64,000 nucleotides of DNA from Sanderia malayensis. Its lineage: Eukaryota; Cnidaria; Scyphozoa; Semaeostomeae; Pelagiidae. Location: assembly GCA_013076295.1 (NCBI GenBank), contig RQOL01000481.1:24039-88038 (forward strand), written 5' to 3'. The notes under the pieces are model-generated. The model was given only the letters and a program-made list of their open reading frames with translations. It had not been told where the DNA came from and searched no databases. Both the position numbers and the translations under genes were made by a program. This document shows, in pieces, positions 54,796 through 64,000 of this stretch; position 1 is the first letter of the stretch, and each line of letters starts with the position of its first letter.

Positions 54796-55194
54796 TTAAA
54801 ATAATTGTAACCCTGATTTGATTCGAATTTGTAAGAAAAAAAGATGAATTATCTTCCAAACAGCGATATTCAAATAGTTCCTGTCCTGAAAAATTTTCTG
54901 AATTTTCTGGGTAAAATGCCTCACAGACAACAACAACAACATATTTCATCATTCAGGAATCATTCTCATTCATGAACAACAAGTGTTAAGATCACGAGGT
55001 ATTACGTCATTCCAAACGCTTCAAATTCCTTATCGATCAGAAGTCTGGGCACAACTACGTCATCAACAAAAATTCAGATAAACAGAACGAGACAAGGCAG
55101 ACAGCTTTATCGCAATATTTTATTTCAACATTTTAAGATACGAATGAATACAAAATCCTTGCGCATATCTAAGAAAGTTTTACTAAATTGTTGT
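54796..55194. other. Short spacer between LMAN1 stop and MCUR1-like start
   Basis: 399 bases holding the LMAN1 3' UTR and its polyadenylation signal, then the MCUR1-like 5' flank. On the minus strand a strong acceptor-like AAATTTTTCAG lies about 100 bases before the MCUR1-like ATG. It could serve a leader exon or trans-splicing. Confidence 0.5.
55119..55124 (-). terminator. LMAN1 polyadenylation signal (AATAAA)
   Basis: AATAAA on the minus strand, 71 bases past the LMAN1 stop codon and more than 300 before the next start codon. Confidence 0.6.
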
Positions 55195-58100
55195 TTAATA
55201 AAACTTCTTCGCGGCTTGCTCTTGGTGATTTCGATAATAAACATATCCGAGAATAATGGCAGCTTGCAGGAAAATAAATAAAATAAAATGACTAGTACTT
55301 GTGCAGTTGATTTTAGGACAATCATGTTTCTTTTGCTGTGCCCCTCCTGACATCTGGGAAAAATGAAGAATAATGTCAACAAAGAATTACTTGATGATGG
55401 GGGTAAATGCATTTAAATAGCATGAACTATCAAAGATAAAGGATAATGATATTTAGAAAGAAACTATATATCTGGACCCTTGTTGAACTGCTTCATAGTA
55501 TACAATTAACCCTTATATAACGAACTTCACTGTATATAGCAAACTAAACATCTGGTCCCTTGTTGAACTGCTTCATAGTATACAATTCACCCTCATATAA
55601 CAAACTTCACTGCATATAGCAGACTAAACATCAGGTCCTTTGTTGAACTGGTTCATAGTATACAATTAACCCTCATATAACGAACTTCACTGTATATAGC
55701 AAACTAAGCATCTGGTTCCTTGTTGAACTGCTTCATAGTATACAATTCACCCTTATATAACGAACTTCACTGTATATAGCAAACTAAACATCTGGCCCCT
55801 TGTTGAACTGCTTCATAGTATACAATTAACCCTCATATAACGAACTTGATATGGATATAGCAAACTAAACATCTGTTCTTGAATTTCTTCATAGTATACA
55901 ATTCACCCTTCGCTAAACAAACTCTGTTTGAAACAAAGTAAGTTGTTGCTCCACTCAAAGGTTCGATATATGAAAACTCCATAACACCTCCATAGCTAAA
56001 CAACACTAACATTAAATTGAACCATAGCGTATATATGTACCTGGCTTTTTGAAAGCAAATGGCCAACATTGTCCATGACGGATTGTAAATTTTGGTGCAT
56101 TTCATCGATTTTCGGATGATTAGAGGAAGCAGGCTTTATGTTATCAACAGCTAACCTGAAATAATATAGGAATATAGAATTAAATTATATTTATTAGTAT
56201 TTATATGCCATTGTCAAAATTTGCAAATCCCTTTTAAATAACTGAACCATTGGAAACGAAAATTGTTTTTGAAATTCTCTCCAGCTAAAAAGTTGAAAAT
56301 TTGAAAAAGTTTTCAGCCCGTGTACATTTCAATGAATTTCGAAGCAATTATTATTCCACAAAGAGTTTTGAGGTTATGAAATTGACATTATTTGGCCTTT
56401 TGAACAAATGTCATCTCTTACTGCAGATTCACAGGTGAAATAATACTCAGACAATTAACCCCCCCGGAAAACATCATTTCTCGTTCTTTATCAATGGACT
56501 AAATGGATCTTCCAGGGGTGACAGTATGAGACAGTATAGCCTGAGACTTTACCCCCTGGAAATAAATCGCTTCACGTTGCTTGTAAATGGAGAATCCAGT
56601 GACATCAGGGGGTATGAGAAACGACATCAAATACAACCAACCTCAAATTGACAATACTATTCTTCAACTCATTTTGAGCGTTCAATAAACTTGTGAATTC
56701 TTGTCTTGTAACTGCGCTGCCGGACGAAGCCCCAACACTTCCACCAGCTTGTAGCTTAGCAACAGTGTTATGCAGATTGTTCACTTGGGTCGTCAATTCA
56801 CCGGTTTTGCCATGAAGTGTCCTAAAATTATAGTGAGATAATAATTATACTTCAAGGAGCTACCTTGCTATATTGGTGCCTTGTTTAACTGCTTCATTGT
56901 ATAGCTACAATTCACCCTGATATAATGACCTTCACTGTACACAGCAAACTAAACATCTGGTCTTTTGTTGAATTGCTTCAAAGTATACAACTGACCCTCA
57001 AATAACGAACTTCACTGTATATAGCAAACTAAACATCTGGTCCCTTGTTCAACTGCTTCATAGTATACAATTCACCTTCATATAAGAAATATCAGCTCTT
57101 AAAATGAAGAATCTTACCCAACAAGTTTGTGGATGGAAGATTGTCCTTCGTAAATCAGTCGCACATCACGGTCGTAAACATTTTCAAACTAGCAAAGCAA
57201 AAAATAAAATAAATAAAATACTAACATTAATAATCTGAGCTGGGAAATAAAACGCTGGTGGTAGAAAAAACAAATCCTAACTAATTTAATCGACTTGAAT
57301 AATGAAATTCTGTTGTCAATTAAAATTTCTCGCAATTATATCTAGCTTAATATGATTTAGTATATATTAAACCATCCTCTGGTATATTATATTATTGGTA
57401 TATTATACTAAATCCCATTAAAAAGATATTTTAAATGAATATAAAACAAAATTACTTTTCCGTCTTCTTCGCGGAACTTTTCTGGGTGCTGTGACTTGTA
57501 ACTGTGAAAGAAAAACAATGATAAATTATATTGTCACCCCCTGAAATTACACCACTCCACATTGTTTATCAATGGACGTTGCAGATATTTCAGGGGGATA
57601 GTGCGAGCATATACAATTATGCACACTACCCCCTGGAAATACAACACTTCATATTGTTTATCACATCGCAATATTGACCTTCCAGGGGGTACTTAACGGC
57701 GTTGCGCAGTCACAAACACTTCGAATTTCGATTGGTTGATACATCGAGAAAATCCCCGATGATTCCTAGTGGCGATTCCCATACTAACCAATCAAAAATT
57801 GATGGTCAACAAAAAGTCTTTAACCCCCCTGGAAAACGACGTCTACTCGTTGAAGGCGAAGGGAACATGGGGATTGACACGGGGGTAAGTGCAAAGATGA
57901 GAATGAATGAAACTTACGTTTCTTTTTCTTTTTCCAATTGTTGTGCATATTGGTCGTATTGCTCCGTCAACTTCTTGCGTTCATCCTCTGAAATAGTCTT
58001 TTCAGGCTTCTTCTGCGAAATTGAAAACGAAATTCCAAAAATTATTCCAAAATGGTTTATATATAGCAAAGCATAAAATTGTCAAGTCTCATAAGGTCTA

Positions 58101-61100
58101 ATTTAGAAAACTTTGGATGGTAATATCCAATGATAGTGATAACTTTGTAATAACTTATGAATATTAGAAAAAGTAATACCTCCTCCGTGACTTGCTTCAA
58201 ACTGTATGTTGAAAATTTTAAGACATCATGATCATCTGGGAATGGAAAAACGAGGGAATAAATTATATTGAGTTGATATCACAGCTAAAATTATAGACTA
58301 TGAATTAATAGAAGTAGTTTAGTAGATATGACGGTTTAATAGAGAAGATGGTTGAATAGAGAGGATGGTTTAATAGAAAGGATGGTTTGATAAAGAAGAT
58401 GGTTTAATAGAGAAGATGGTTTGATAGAGAGGATGGTTTAATAGAGAAGATGGTTGAATAGAGAGGATGGTTTAATAGAAAGGATGGTTTGATAGAGAGG
58501 ATGGTTTGATAGAGAGGATGGTTTGATAGAGAGGATGGTTTAATAGAAAGGATGGTTTGATAGAGAGGATGGTTTGATAGAGAGGATGGTTTAATAGAGA
58601 GGATGGTTTGATAAAGAAGATGGTTTAATAGAGAGGATGGTATAATGAAGAGGATGGTTTAATATAAAAAATGGTTTGATGAAAACAATAGCTGTAAAGA
58701 AAGATAGAAGCATCAATTAAGACAAATATATTTTTATACCTGCAAGTCCTCCAGTAGCAGCTGAAATTCCAAAGTATCCTTGTTTTGGTAATTGAACGTT
58801 TTCTGCTCTCATGCACAGCTCAAAGTCATCATCTTTCGTTGACATGCCATTGTGATAAAACACCTACGAATTCAGACAAGCACATCACTTTCACAGGTCT
58901 GGCAAAATAAGGCAAACTACTGCAAAATTAACATCTAAGCAGTTGATAGTTGATAGATGCACACGTATGCTTGCTCTATCTTTACAAGGTATGGGTTTAT
59001 AAGGCTGAGCAAAGATGGAGCATTGAATACAGCACACACAAGGCTATAATCTAAGCAGTTGACATTTGATAGATGCACATGTATGCTTGCTCTATCTTTA
59101 CAGGGTATGGCTTTCTGAGGTTGAGCAAGGATGGAGCATTGAATATAGCACACACAAGGCTATAATCTAAGCAGTTGATAACTGATAGATGCACACGTAT
59201 GCTTGCTCTATCTATACAAGATATGGGTTTCTGACACTGAGCAAAGATGGAGCATTGAATATAGCACACACAAGGCTATAATCTAAGCAGTTGATAGTTG
59301 ATAGATGCACATGTATGCTTGCTCTATCTTTACCACGTAAGAGGTCCTTATGTTAGTTGGCACATAAAAGAAAATCAGTATAGGACGAAATAAAAACTTT
59401 TAATACCGTCAGAACACCATCGAAATATCTGACTTTAGCTCTGACTGGATGTGGTCTGTTTCTGAAGTCTCTCATGCAGCCGCCAAGTTGTTGATTGAAA
59501 CCATCTCTAATGTCAATAATACATAACAATATATAACAATAGTAGCAGTAAAGAGAAAGAAACAAAATCAAGAAATGTATCGTCCTTGTTAAACCATCCT
59601 CTCTATTAAACCATCTTCTCTATTAAATCATCCTATCTATTAAACCATCTTCTTTATTAAACATCCTCTCTATTAAACCATTCTTTCTATTAAACCATCT
59701 CTATTAAAACACCATCTATTTTCATCAAACATAGACTTGAAATTACAATGTTATTTTATCAATAATAAGATAATATTTGACGTCGCGCAGAGCAAAACAA
59801 AGAAATATAATCATAAACGACTAGATAAAAGAAGAATTGACAGACATTTTATGAGGGCCAATGAATAAAGAGTTCTCAAACTACTTAGGGGAATTCAGAC
59901 ATAAGCCTTACCCGAAATGATTGTAGACTTTAGTTCCATCGTTCAACATTACCATCACGTACGGGTTGTTTTGCTAGAAAAGAAAACAAGAATCGTTACC
60001 TCCTGAATCACGCACCATTTTGCATTACTGATCAATAGATAATATGAAACAAACAGGGGTGACGTAGACTTAAGAGTTTCAACTTTGCAACAAATTTTTG
60101 GCGTGTTATAATGCAGCAAATCAAGTCGAAATCTATCATAATAAGAGCGGTTTATAATGTTATTAAAAGGAGTGTTTATGAGTGCGACATTTCGAGAGAT
60201 ACAGATACGTATCTCATCGTCAACGTCTATTGTTCTTAAGAGCCAATCACGGTAAAATCCATTGTTCCAACAAACATTTCGAGCCTAGATTGTGGTTATG
60301 AGTGCGAAGTTTTAAGAGATACTTCTCTCATCGTCAACGTCTATTGTTCTTAAAAGCCAATCACCGCAAAGTCTATTGTTACAGCAAGCACTTCGAGCCT
60401 GGATTATCGATTATTTATCGTTCAAACATTTCACCAGGTTGCCCAATTCATGTTTAAGACTTCAAGATAACTTGAAGTTAATCTTCGTCAATTTCTTTTC
60501 AAGTAATTGACAACTTTCAAGTATTTGACGAGTTTGCGGTTGAAGCAACAACAAAGCTCAGATACATTTCAAGACGATTGTGTCATTCATAATCGACTCA
60601 TTGCGTGGGTGTAAATTCCAACCAAGAAAAAACGCTACCCCCGGAATACTTACAACATCGCATTGAAATTCAACTGATAGGGATAACCTTACAGGGGTAA
60701 TAAAAACGCCATTTACCTCGCCATCATTATCAAATGAATCAAAGAATAATCCCATTCCTTTCCAATTGTCAGAGCTGCCAAAAACAGGACCAGTGTGGCC
60801 AGCTTCCTCGTTGTACCAAACGGCCTAATTAAAAACAACAATTAGTCATAAAATAACTAATACACATAATTAAGACTGTAAACATAATTATGCAAATACA
60901 CAGTCATAATTAAGCAAACTTATGAGAGTGATAACAAAATACAATTTTCTTTCATGAATATTGTGGGTAATGATTCAATAATGTATAATGTGATGATGAA
61001 AATGGCTTAATAATTATATTTTTAGTGTTTCTCAAACAATAGATGAGGTTTCCTTTAACTTCTACATGTCAAGGTTATGTATAGTTTTATATCTGAGAAA

Positions 61101-62780
61101 TCATTTTTCAAAACACTGCTCAAAATTCTTTGCAATTTCCCAATTTCTAAAAGTTTCTCAAAATTTTCTTAACAAGAATTAAAATGTTTCACATTGCCGA
61201 GCATTCACATTGACAGAAATGCCATTCTACGCTAAGAATAACATTTTTACCAACAAATGTTGAAGATAATAGATCATATAATCACAACTTTAGGTACTTC
61301 AGGACTGCATGGCAATATCTCCTTGAAATTGTGAGTATCTAACTTTTGCAACTTTCTTGCATTTTGGAAAATCTGCTACTGAGCTTTCGTAACTGGTCGA
61401 AGAGCTGAGCTCTTATCAAATACTCTCTTGTGAGGAAAAATTGTACATGATGTGTAGGACAATGTTTTTGGCAGAAACTAATAAAATGATGGCTCTTCAG
61501 TGCCAGAGAACAAAAATAGATAATTTTAAAAAGTCCTCATTTGAAAACCGGGCAAAAACAAAAAATTGATGTGAATGAACTAGTTACCAGTCCATCTCCA
61601 CCAACTCGCCCTCTACCGGTCACTTTGAACCAAACTTCAATTTCCCAGAATTCATTTGTGTTCTTATTCTTTGTCCATATCGATCCTAAGATGAAAAGAT
61701 TATCAAACATGAACATGTTTAAAACTGGCTAAAACCAGGTACCTGGAACATGTTACGAGCCAGCCTCTTTATCATGCTACCCTTTCATTGAGCCATTGAA
61801 TTATAAAACATCTGTTTATACTATTCAATGGAAACTTTATATGAAATCAATCATTTTACTCTCAATATTTTCCTCTCCATCACACAACCCTCTTAATTGA
61901 ATCATACTGATCAGTAGCCTACCTTCTTTATTTAACCATCCTCTCTATTAAACCATCCTCCATATTAAACCATTCTCTCTATCAAACCATCCTCTCTATG
62001 GAACCATCCGCTCTATTAAACCATCCTCTCTATTAAACCATCCTCTCTATTAAACCATCATCTCTATTAAACCATCCTTTCTATTAAACCACCACCTCTC
62101 CCTGAGACAGAGACCAGAAACCTCTCTATTGCCCAGACTTCTCTCTGCAACCATTGTCTCTCATTGTTCCATCTCCTTATCATAATGAGACCAAAGACCA
62201 GAGAGACCACTTTCTGAATTTTGAGTTCTATTCATATATCCAGGAAATCCTTCTTAAATAAAGTATTGTTTTCACATTTACATTACTTTACAAATTTAAA
62301 ACCATTATCATTCATTCCTACCTTTTTGATCTTTAAGTGATGGCGTGATCCTCACTTGCTCATCTCCAGCTATGGCACCTGAAAAAGAGAACAGCAAAAT
62401 TAAATGTTGAATAGAAGAATTGTTTTGTCCCAAGTTGACAAGTAAAAAAAAATACAAAAATAAAGTAGTCGTGAAAACACAACCCAACCACATTTGCAGG
62501 ATAATATAAAATCGACAGATGTAAGAAATAGCTGTGATGCAAAAGGTTACAATGTCACAACGTAGTGAAATCGACTGAAAAATAGTAAACATGAAAAATA
62601 GGCCTACATATACTTACTTCCATAATGCTTCCAAAATGGCACGTTTCCTTGCTTATTGACAAGATGGGGTCCTTTAAAGCTGAATTTATACTCGTAACGT
62701 GTGTGTCTCCGCCCATTATCAGCCTGAACTAAAGCGAACAAAGCTAAAATCAAGTTTATCGCTAAGAGAATCCTCGCCAT
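55195..62780 (-). CDS. LMAN1: ERGIC-53 / LMAN1-type L-type lectin cargo receptor (14 exons)
   Basis: Exons: 62618-62780, 62322-62378, 61588-61685, 60717-60824, 59912-59973, 59407-59506, 58740-58863, 58180-58235, 57918-58012, 57456-57501, 57118-57188, 56642-56821, 56041-56155, 55195-55353. All are GT-AG and in phase, giving 477 residues (human about 510). Family role: a mannose-binding, calcium-dependent cargo receptor cycling between ER and Golgi intermediate compartment. Visible: signal peptide 1-20 (MARILLAINLILALFALVQA); lectin domain with VTGRGRVGGDGL and FFDSFDNDG (calcium/sugar site); the lectin disulfide pair Cys173/Cys213 with the family's 40-residue spacing; a coiled-coil stalk (~240-425); membrane-proximal Cys437 and Cys442, as used for oligomerisation; membrane span ~448-465; cytosolic tail ending KKFY, matching the family KKFF-type sorting signal. 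LMAN1L is the alternative, but the KKFY tail favours LMAN1. Confidence 0.95.
55465..55915. repeat. ~79-bp repeat array, about 5.7 copies
   Basis: The most regular array of this family: TTGAACTGCTTCATAGTATA, CAATTAACCCTTATATAACG and CTTCACTGTATATAGCAAAC repeated. It lies in the last LMAN1 intron. Confidence 0.95.
56458..56614. repeat. Two ~65-bp CCCCC/GGGG elements in tandem
   Basis: 56458-56519 (CCCCCCCGGAAA ... GATCTTCCAGGGG) and 56551-56614 (ACCCCCTGGAAATAAATC ... CATCAGGGGGTA), linked by the GACAGTATGAGACAGTATAG spacer of the ~110-bp family. They show that the two families are one. The second ends 27 bases from the donor of exon 56642-56821. Confidence 0.7.
56880..57090. repeat. ~79-bp repeat array, about 2.6 copies
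   Basis: Same units as 55465-55915, in the LMAN1 intron next to exon 56642-56821. Confidence 0.85.
57535..57691. repeat. Pair of ~65-bp CCCCC/GGGGG-tipped elements
   Basis: 57535-57599 (CACCCCCTGAAATTAC ... ATATTTCAGGGGGATA) and 57626-57691 (CTACCCCCTGGAAAT ... CCTTCCAGGGGGTAC). Both contain the core ATTGTTTATC. The first is 33 bases from the acceptor of LMAN1 exon 57456-57501. Confidence 0.75.
57821..57887. repeat. ~65-bp CCCCC/GGGGG-tipped element
   Basis: Starts TAACCCCCCTGGAAA and ends GACACGGGGGTAA, 30 bases from the donor of LMAN1 exon 57918-58012. Confidence 0.6.
58315..58690. repeat. 17-bp minisatellite array (GATGGTTTAATAGAGAG orientation)
   Basis: About 22 units, with GATGGTTTGATAGAGAG as the main variant, filling the LMAN1 intron between exons 58180-58235 and 58740-58863. 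Confidence 0.95.
58930..59335. repeat. 117-bp tandem repeat, about 3.5 copies
   Basis: Copies of TAATCTAAGCAGTTGATAGT, GCACACGTATGCTTGCTC, TATCTTTACAAGGTATGG and GCAAAGATGGAGCATTGAAT in the LMAN1 intron between exons 58740-58863 and 59407-59506. Two overlapping 72-codon frames across it are artefacts. Confidence 0.9.
59588..59725. repeat. 17-bp minisatellite array (CCATCCTCTCTATTAAA orientation)
   Basis: About eight units, 82 bases from the acceptor of LMAN1 exon 59407-59506. Confidence 0.8.
59996..60063. repeat. ~65-bp element with eroded left tip
   Basis: Starts TTACCTCCTGAATC and ends ACAGGGGTGAC, 23 bases from the acceptor of LMAN1 exon 59912-59973. Confidence 0.4.
60175..60415. repeat. 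Tandem duplication of ~115 bp
   Basis: GAGTGCGACATTTCGAGAGATA...CTCATCGTCAACGTCTATTG...GAGCCAATCACGGTAAA is followed by a second copy with GAGTGCGAAGTTTTAAGAGA, the same CTCATCGTCAACGTCTATTG and AAGCCAATCACCGCAAA. Related ACAATAGAC...TGATTGG segments occur at 5255-5280, 8905-9010, 34490-34520 and 37330-37365. Confidence 0.7.
60635..60700. repeat. ~65-bp CCCCC/GGGG-tipped element
   Basis: Starts CTACCCCCGGAATAC and ends TTACAGGGGTAA, 16 bases from the donor of LMAN1 exon 60717-60824. Confidence 0.55.
61920..62100. repeat. 17-bp minisatellite array (CCATCCTCTCTATTAAA orientation)
   Basis: About ten units in the LMAN1 intron between exons 61588-61685 and 62322-62378. Confidence 0.85.
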
Positions 62781-63882
62781 TTTACATTTATTATTACAGT
62801 GAAAGGGAAGATTTTCAGAGAACACATTGACGACAGGAAATGAAAGCCCAAACAATCAGCTCTGTGATTGGCTGATTAGGAAAATAACTCGAGTTGATTG
62901 GCTGATTGATTACATCCGGCATGTTTTGGTCTTTTCAAGGTTGCAGATCTTCAATGTTCTTGAATATGAATTTGGCATTAATTGATTGGCTCTTCATATT
63001 TCTTTTACCTGTCCTGTTAGATAAGAACTGCAGGTTGTTGTTTGATCGCTTGGCTTTGGTGAAAAGGACAACGTGTTTTCACTGCTTTTTCAGTTGCTAG
63101 GTTTGGCAATAATAAGGATGTAGCATGAAAGTGATAACAAGAATAGTTGGGAGTTTCACGATCGAAAAGTAACGAAAGCCAAATACAGATGTGCCTCATT
63201 ATGATATGATTTTACGTTCTACATCTTACAATATTAGTTTGGTTTGAACAGTAAAAATTTAGCAAAAAGAGAGGGTGGTTTAATAAAGAAGATGGTTTAA
63301 TAGAGAGAGTGGTTTAATACAGAGAGTGGTTTAACAGAGGGTGGTTTAACAGAGAGGGTGGTTTAACAGAGGGTGGTTTAATATAGGGAGTGGTTTAACA
63401 GAGGGTGCTTTAATTTAGAGGGTGCTTTAATATAGAGAGTGGTTTAACAGAGGGTGGTTTAACAGAGGGTGGTCTAATATAGAGAGTGGTTTAACAGAGG
63501 GTGGTTTAATATAGAGGGTGGTTTAATATAGAGAGTGGTTTAATTTAGAGGGTGGTTTAATATAGAGGATGGTTTAACAGAGGGTGGTTTAATAGAGAAG
63601 ATGGTTTAACAAAGAGTCTGGTAAAGAAGCTAGGATGGTACGTTACATTAACTATAAGGTCTTTAGATTTGGGTAACAGTTTTGCAAAGAAAGGATAAAA
63701 GAATGGTGACGTTTAAATAGATGATACACTTCAATTATCAAAGAACTCGAAGATTTAAAAGCCAATATAGCAATTAGCAAATAAAGATATCGAATCCAAT
63801 GGCAAATCATGTATTAAGCTAGATATAAAATACAACATGCAAAATTATCATAAATTTAATGGCAAATCGCCTTATAATTGTT
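62781..63882. other. Intergenic region upstream of LMAN1
   Basis: 1.1 kb. 62781-63260 is the LMAN1 5' flank, with repeated TTGATTGGCTGATT-like inverted CCAAT motifs near 62860-62910 that could be promoter elements. A minisatellite fills 63270-63630, followed by AT-rich DNA with nothing recognisable. Confidence 0.5.
63270..63630. repeat. 17-bp-type minisatellite, shortened GTGGTTTAACAGAGG subtype
   Basis: Units such as GGTGGTTTAACAGA and AGAGTGGTTTAATATAGAG alternate with variable length (about 14-18 bases), a subtype not seen at the other loci. Confidence 0.85.
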
Positions 63883-63964
63883 TCAATCCTCTTTGGAGTC
63901 TTCAGTCCAGGAATCTGATGGAAACATTTCATCGTCTTCAACGTTATACTGAACTGAATAGCTC
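63883..63964 (-). CDS. Possible terminal exon of an upstream minus-strand gene (partial)
   Basis: After an acceptor-like GTGGAG, the minus strand reads an acidic tail containing VEDDEMFPSDSWTEDSKED and then TGA at 63885. The composition looks like a protein C-terminus and the strand matches its neighbours, but the exon is short, the acceptor has no clear pyrimidine tract and the family is unknown. Confidence 0.2.
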
Positions 63965-64000
63965 CTCCACAGTCAAGAACCTCTTGAGTAGAGATATGAA

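Noticed and set aside
54867..54877. CTATTTGAATA on the minus strand, similar to the end of the ascidian spliced leader
   Set aside because: A short match in AT-rich DNA, located in genomic 5' flank rather than in a leader RNA gene. It proves neither trans-splicing nor species.

Overview
The window is AT-rich nuclear DNA from an animal. Exons are small and bounded by GT-AG introns, the predicted proteins belong to animal families (iron regulatory protein 1, a FERM/multi-PDZ scaffold, the MCUR1/CCDC90B family, ERGIC-53), and most of the non-coding sequence is repeats. The compact introns and family content would fit an invertebrate such as an ascidian tunicate, but that is inference and nothing here proves the species. 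No bacterial, plasmid or viral gene was seen.

Four genes could be assembled exon by exon with consistent phases, all on the minus strand. From right to left, in transcription order: an ERGIC-53/LMAN1-type cargo lectin (62780 to 55195, 14 exons, 477 residues); an MCUR1/CCDC90B-type mitochondrial protein (54795 to 52613, 2 exons, 288 residues); a very large FERM plus nine-PDZ scaffold (48898 to 20124, about 2157 residues); and cytosolic aconitase/iron regulatory protein 1 (18200 to 2199, 21 coding exons, 895 residues). Two weaker candidates, also on the minus strand, touch the edges: a start exon near 382 with an open frame running off the left end, and a possible terminal exon at 63883-63964. 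The four gene products act in different processes (ER-Golgi cargo transport, mitochondrial membrane, cortical scaffolding, iron/citrate metabolism); no functional cluster is evident.

The most distinctive gene is the scaffold. Its FERM module resembles that of PTPN13, but the gene ends after the ninth PDZ domain with no phosphatase domain. Eight of the nine PDZ domains are encoded by the same four-exon cassette (57 or 60 nt, 82 nt, 56 nt, variable), a visible record of tandem cassette duplication.

The introns and spacers are dominated by repeat families present on both strands: a 17-bp minisatellite (unit CCATCCTCTCTATTAAA) at 13 loci; a roughly 65-bp inverted-repeat element with CCCCC/GGGGG tips that repeatedly lies within tens of bases of splice junctions; a roughly 79-bp and a roughly 117-bp dispersed tandem repeat; a 2-kb array of a 15-bp unit; interstitial TAACCC tracts; several MITE-like elements, including a 1.5-kb one flanked by TTAA duplications; and a pair of perfect hairpins. 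The repeat biology and the scaffold gene are the parts most worth follow-up.
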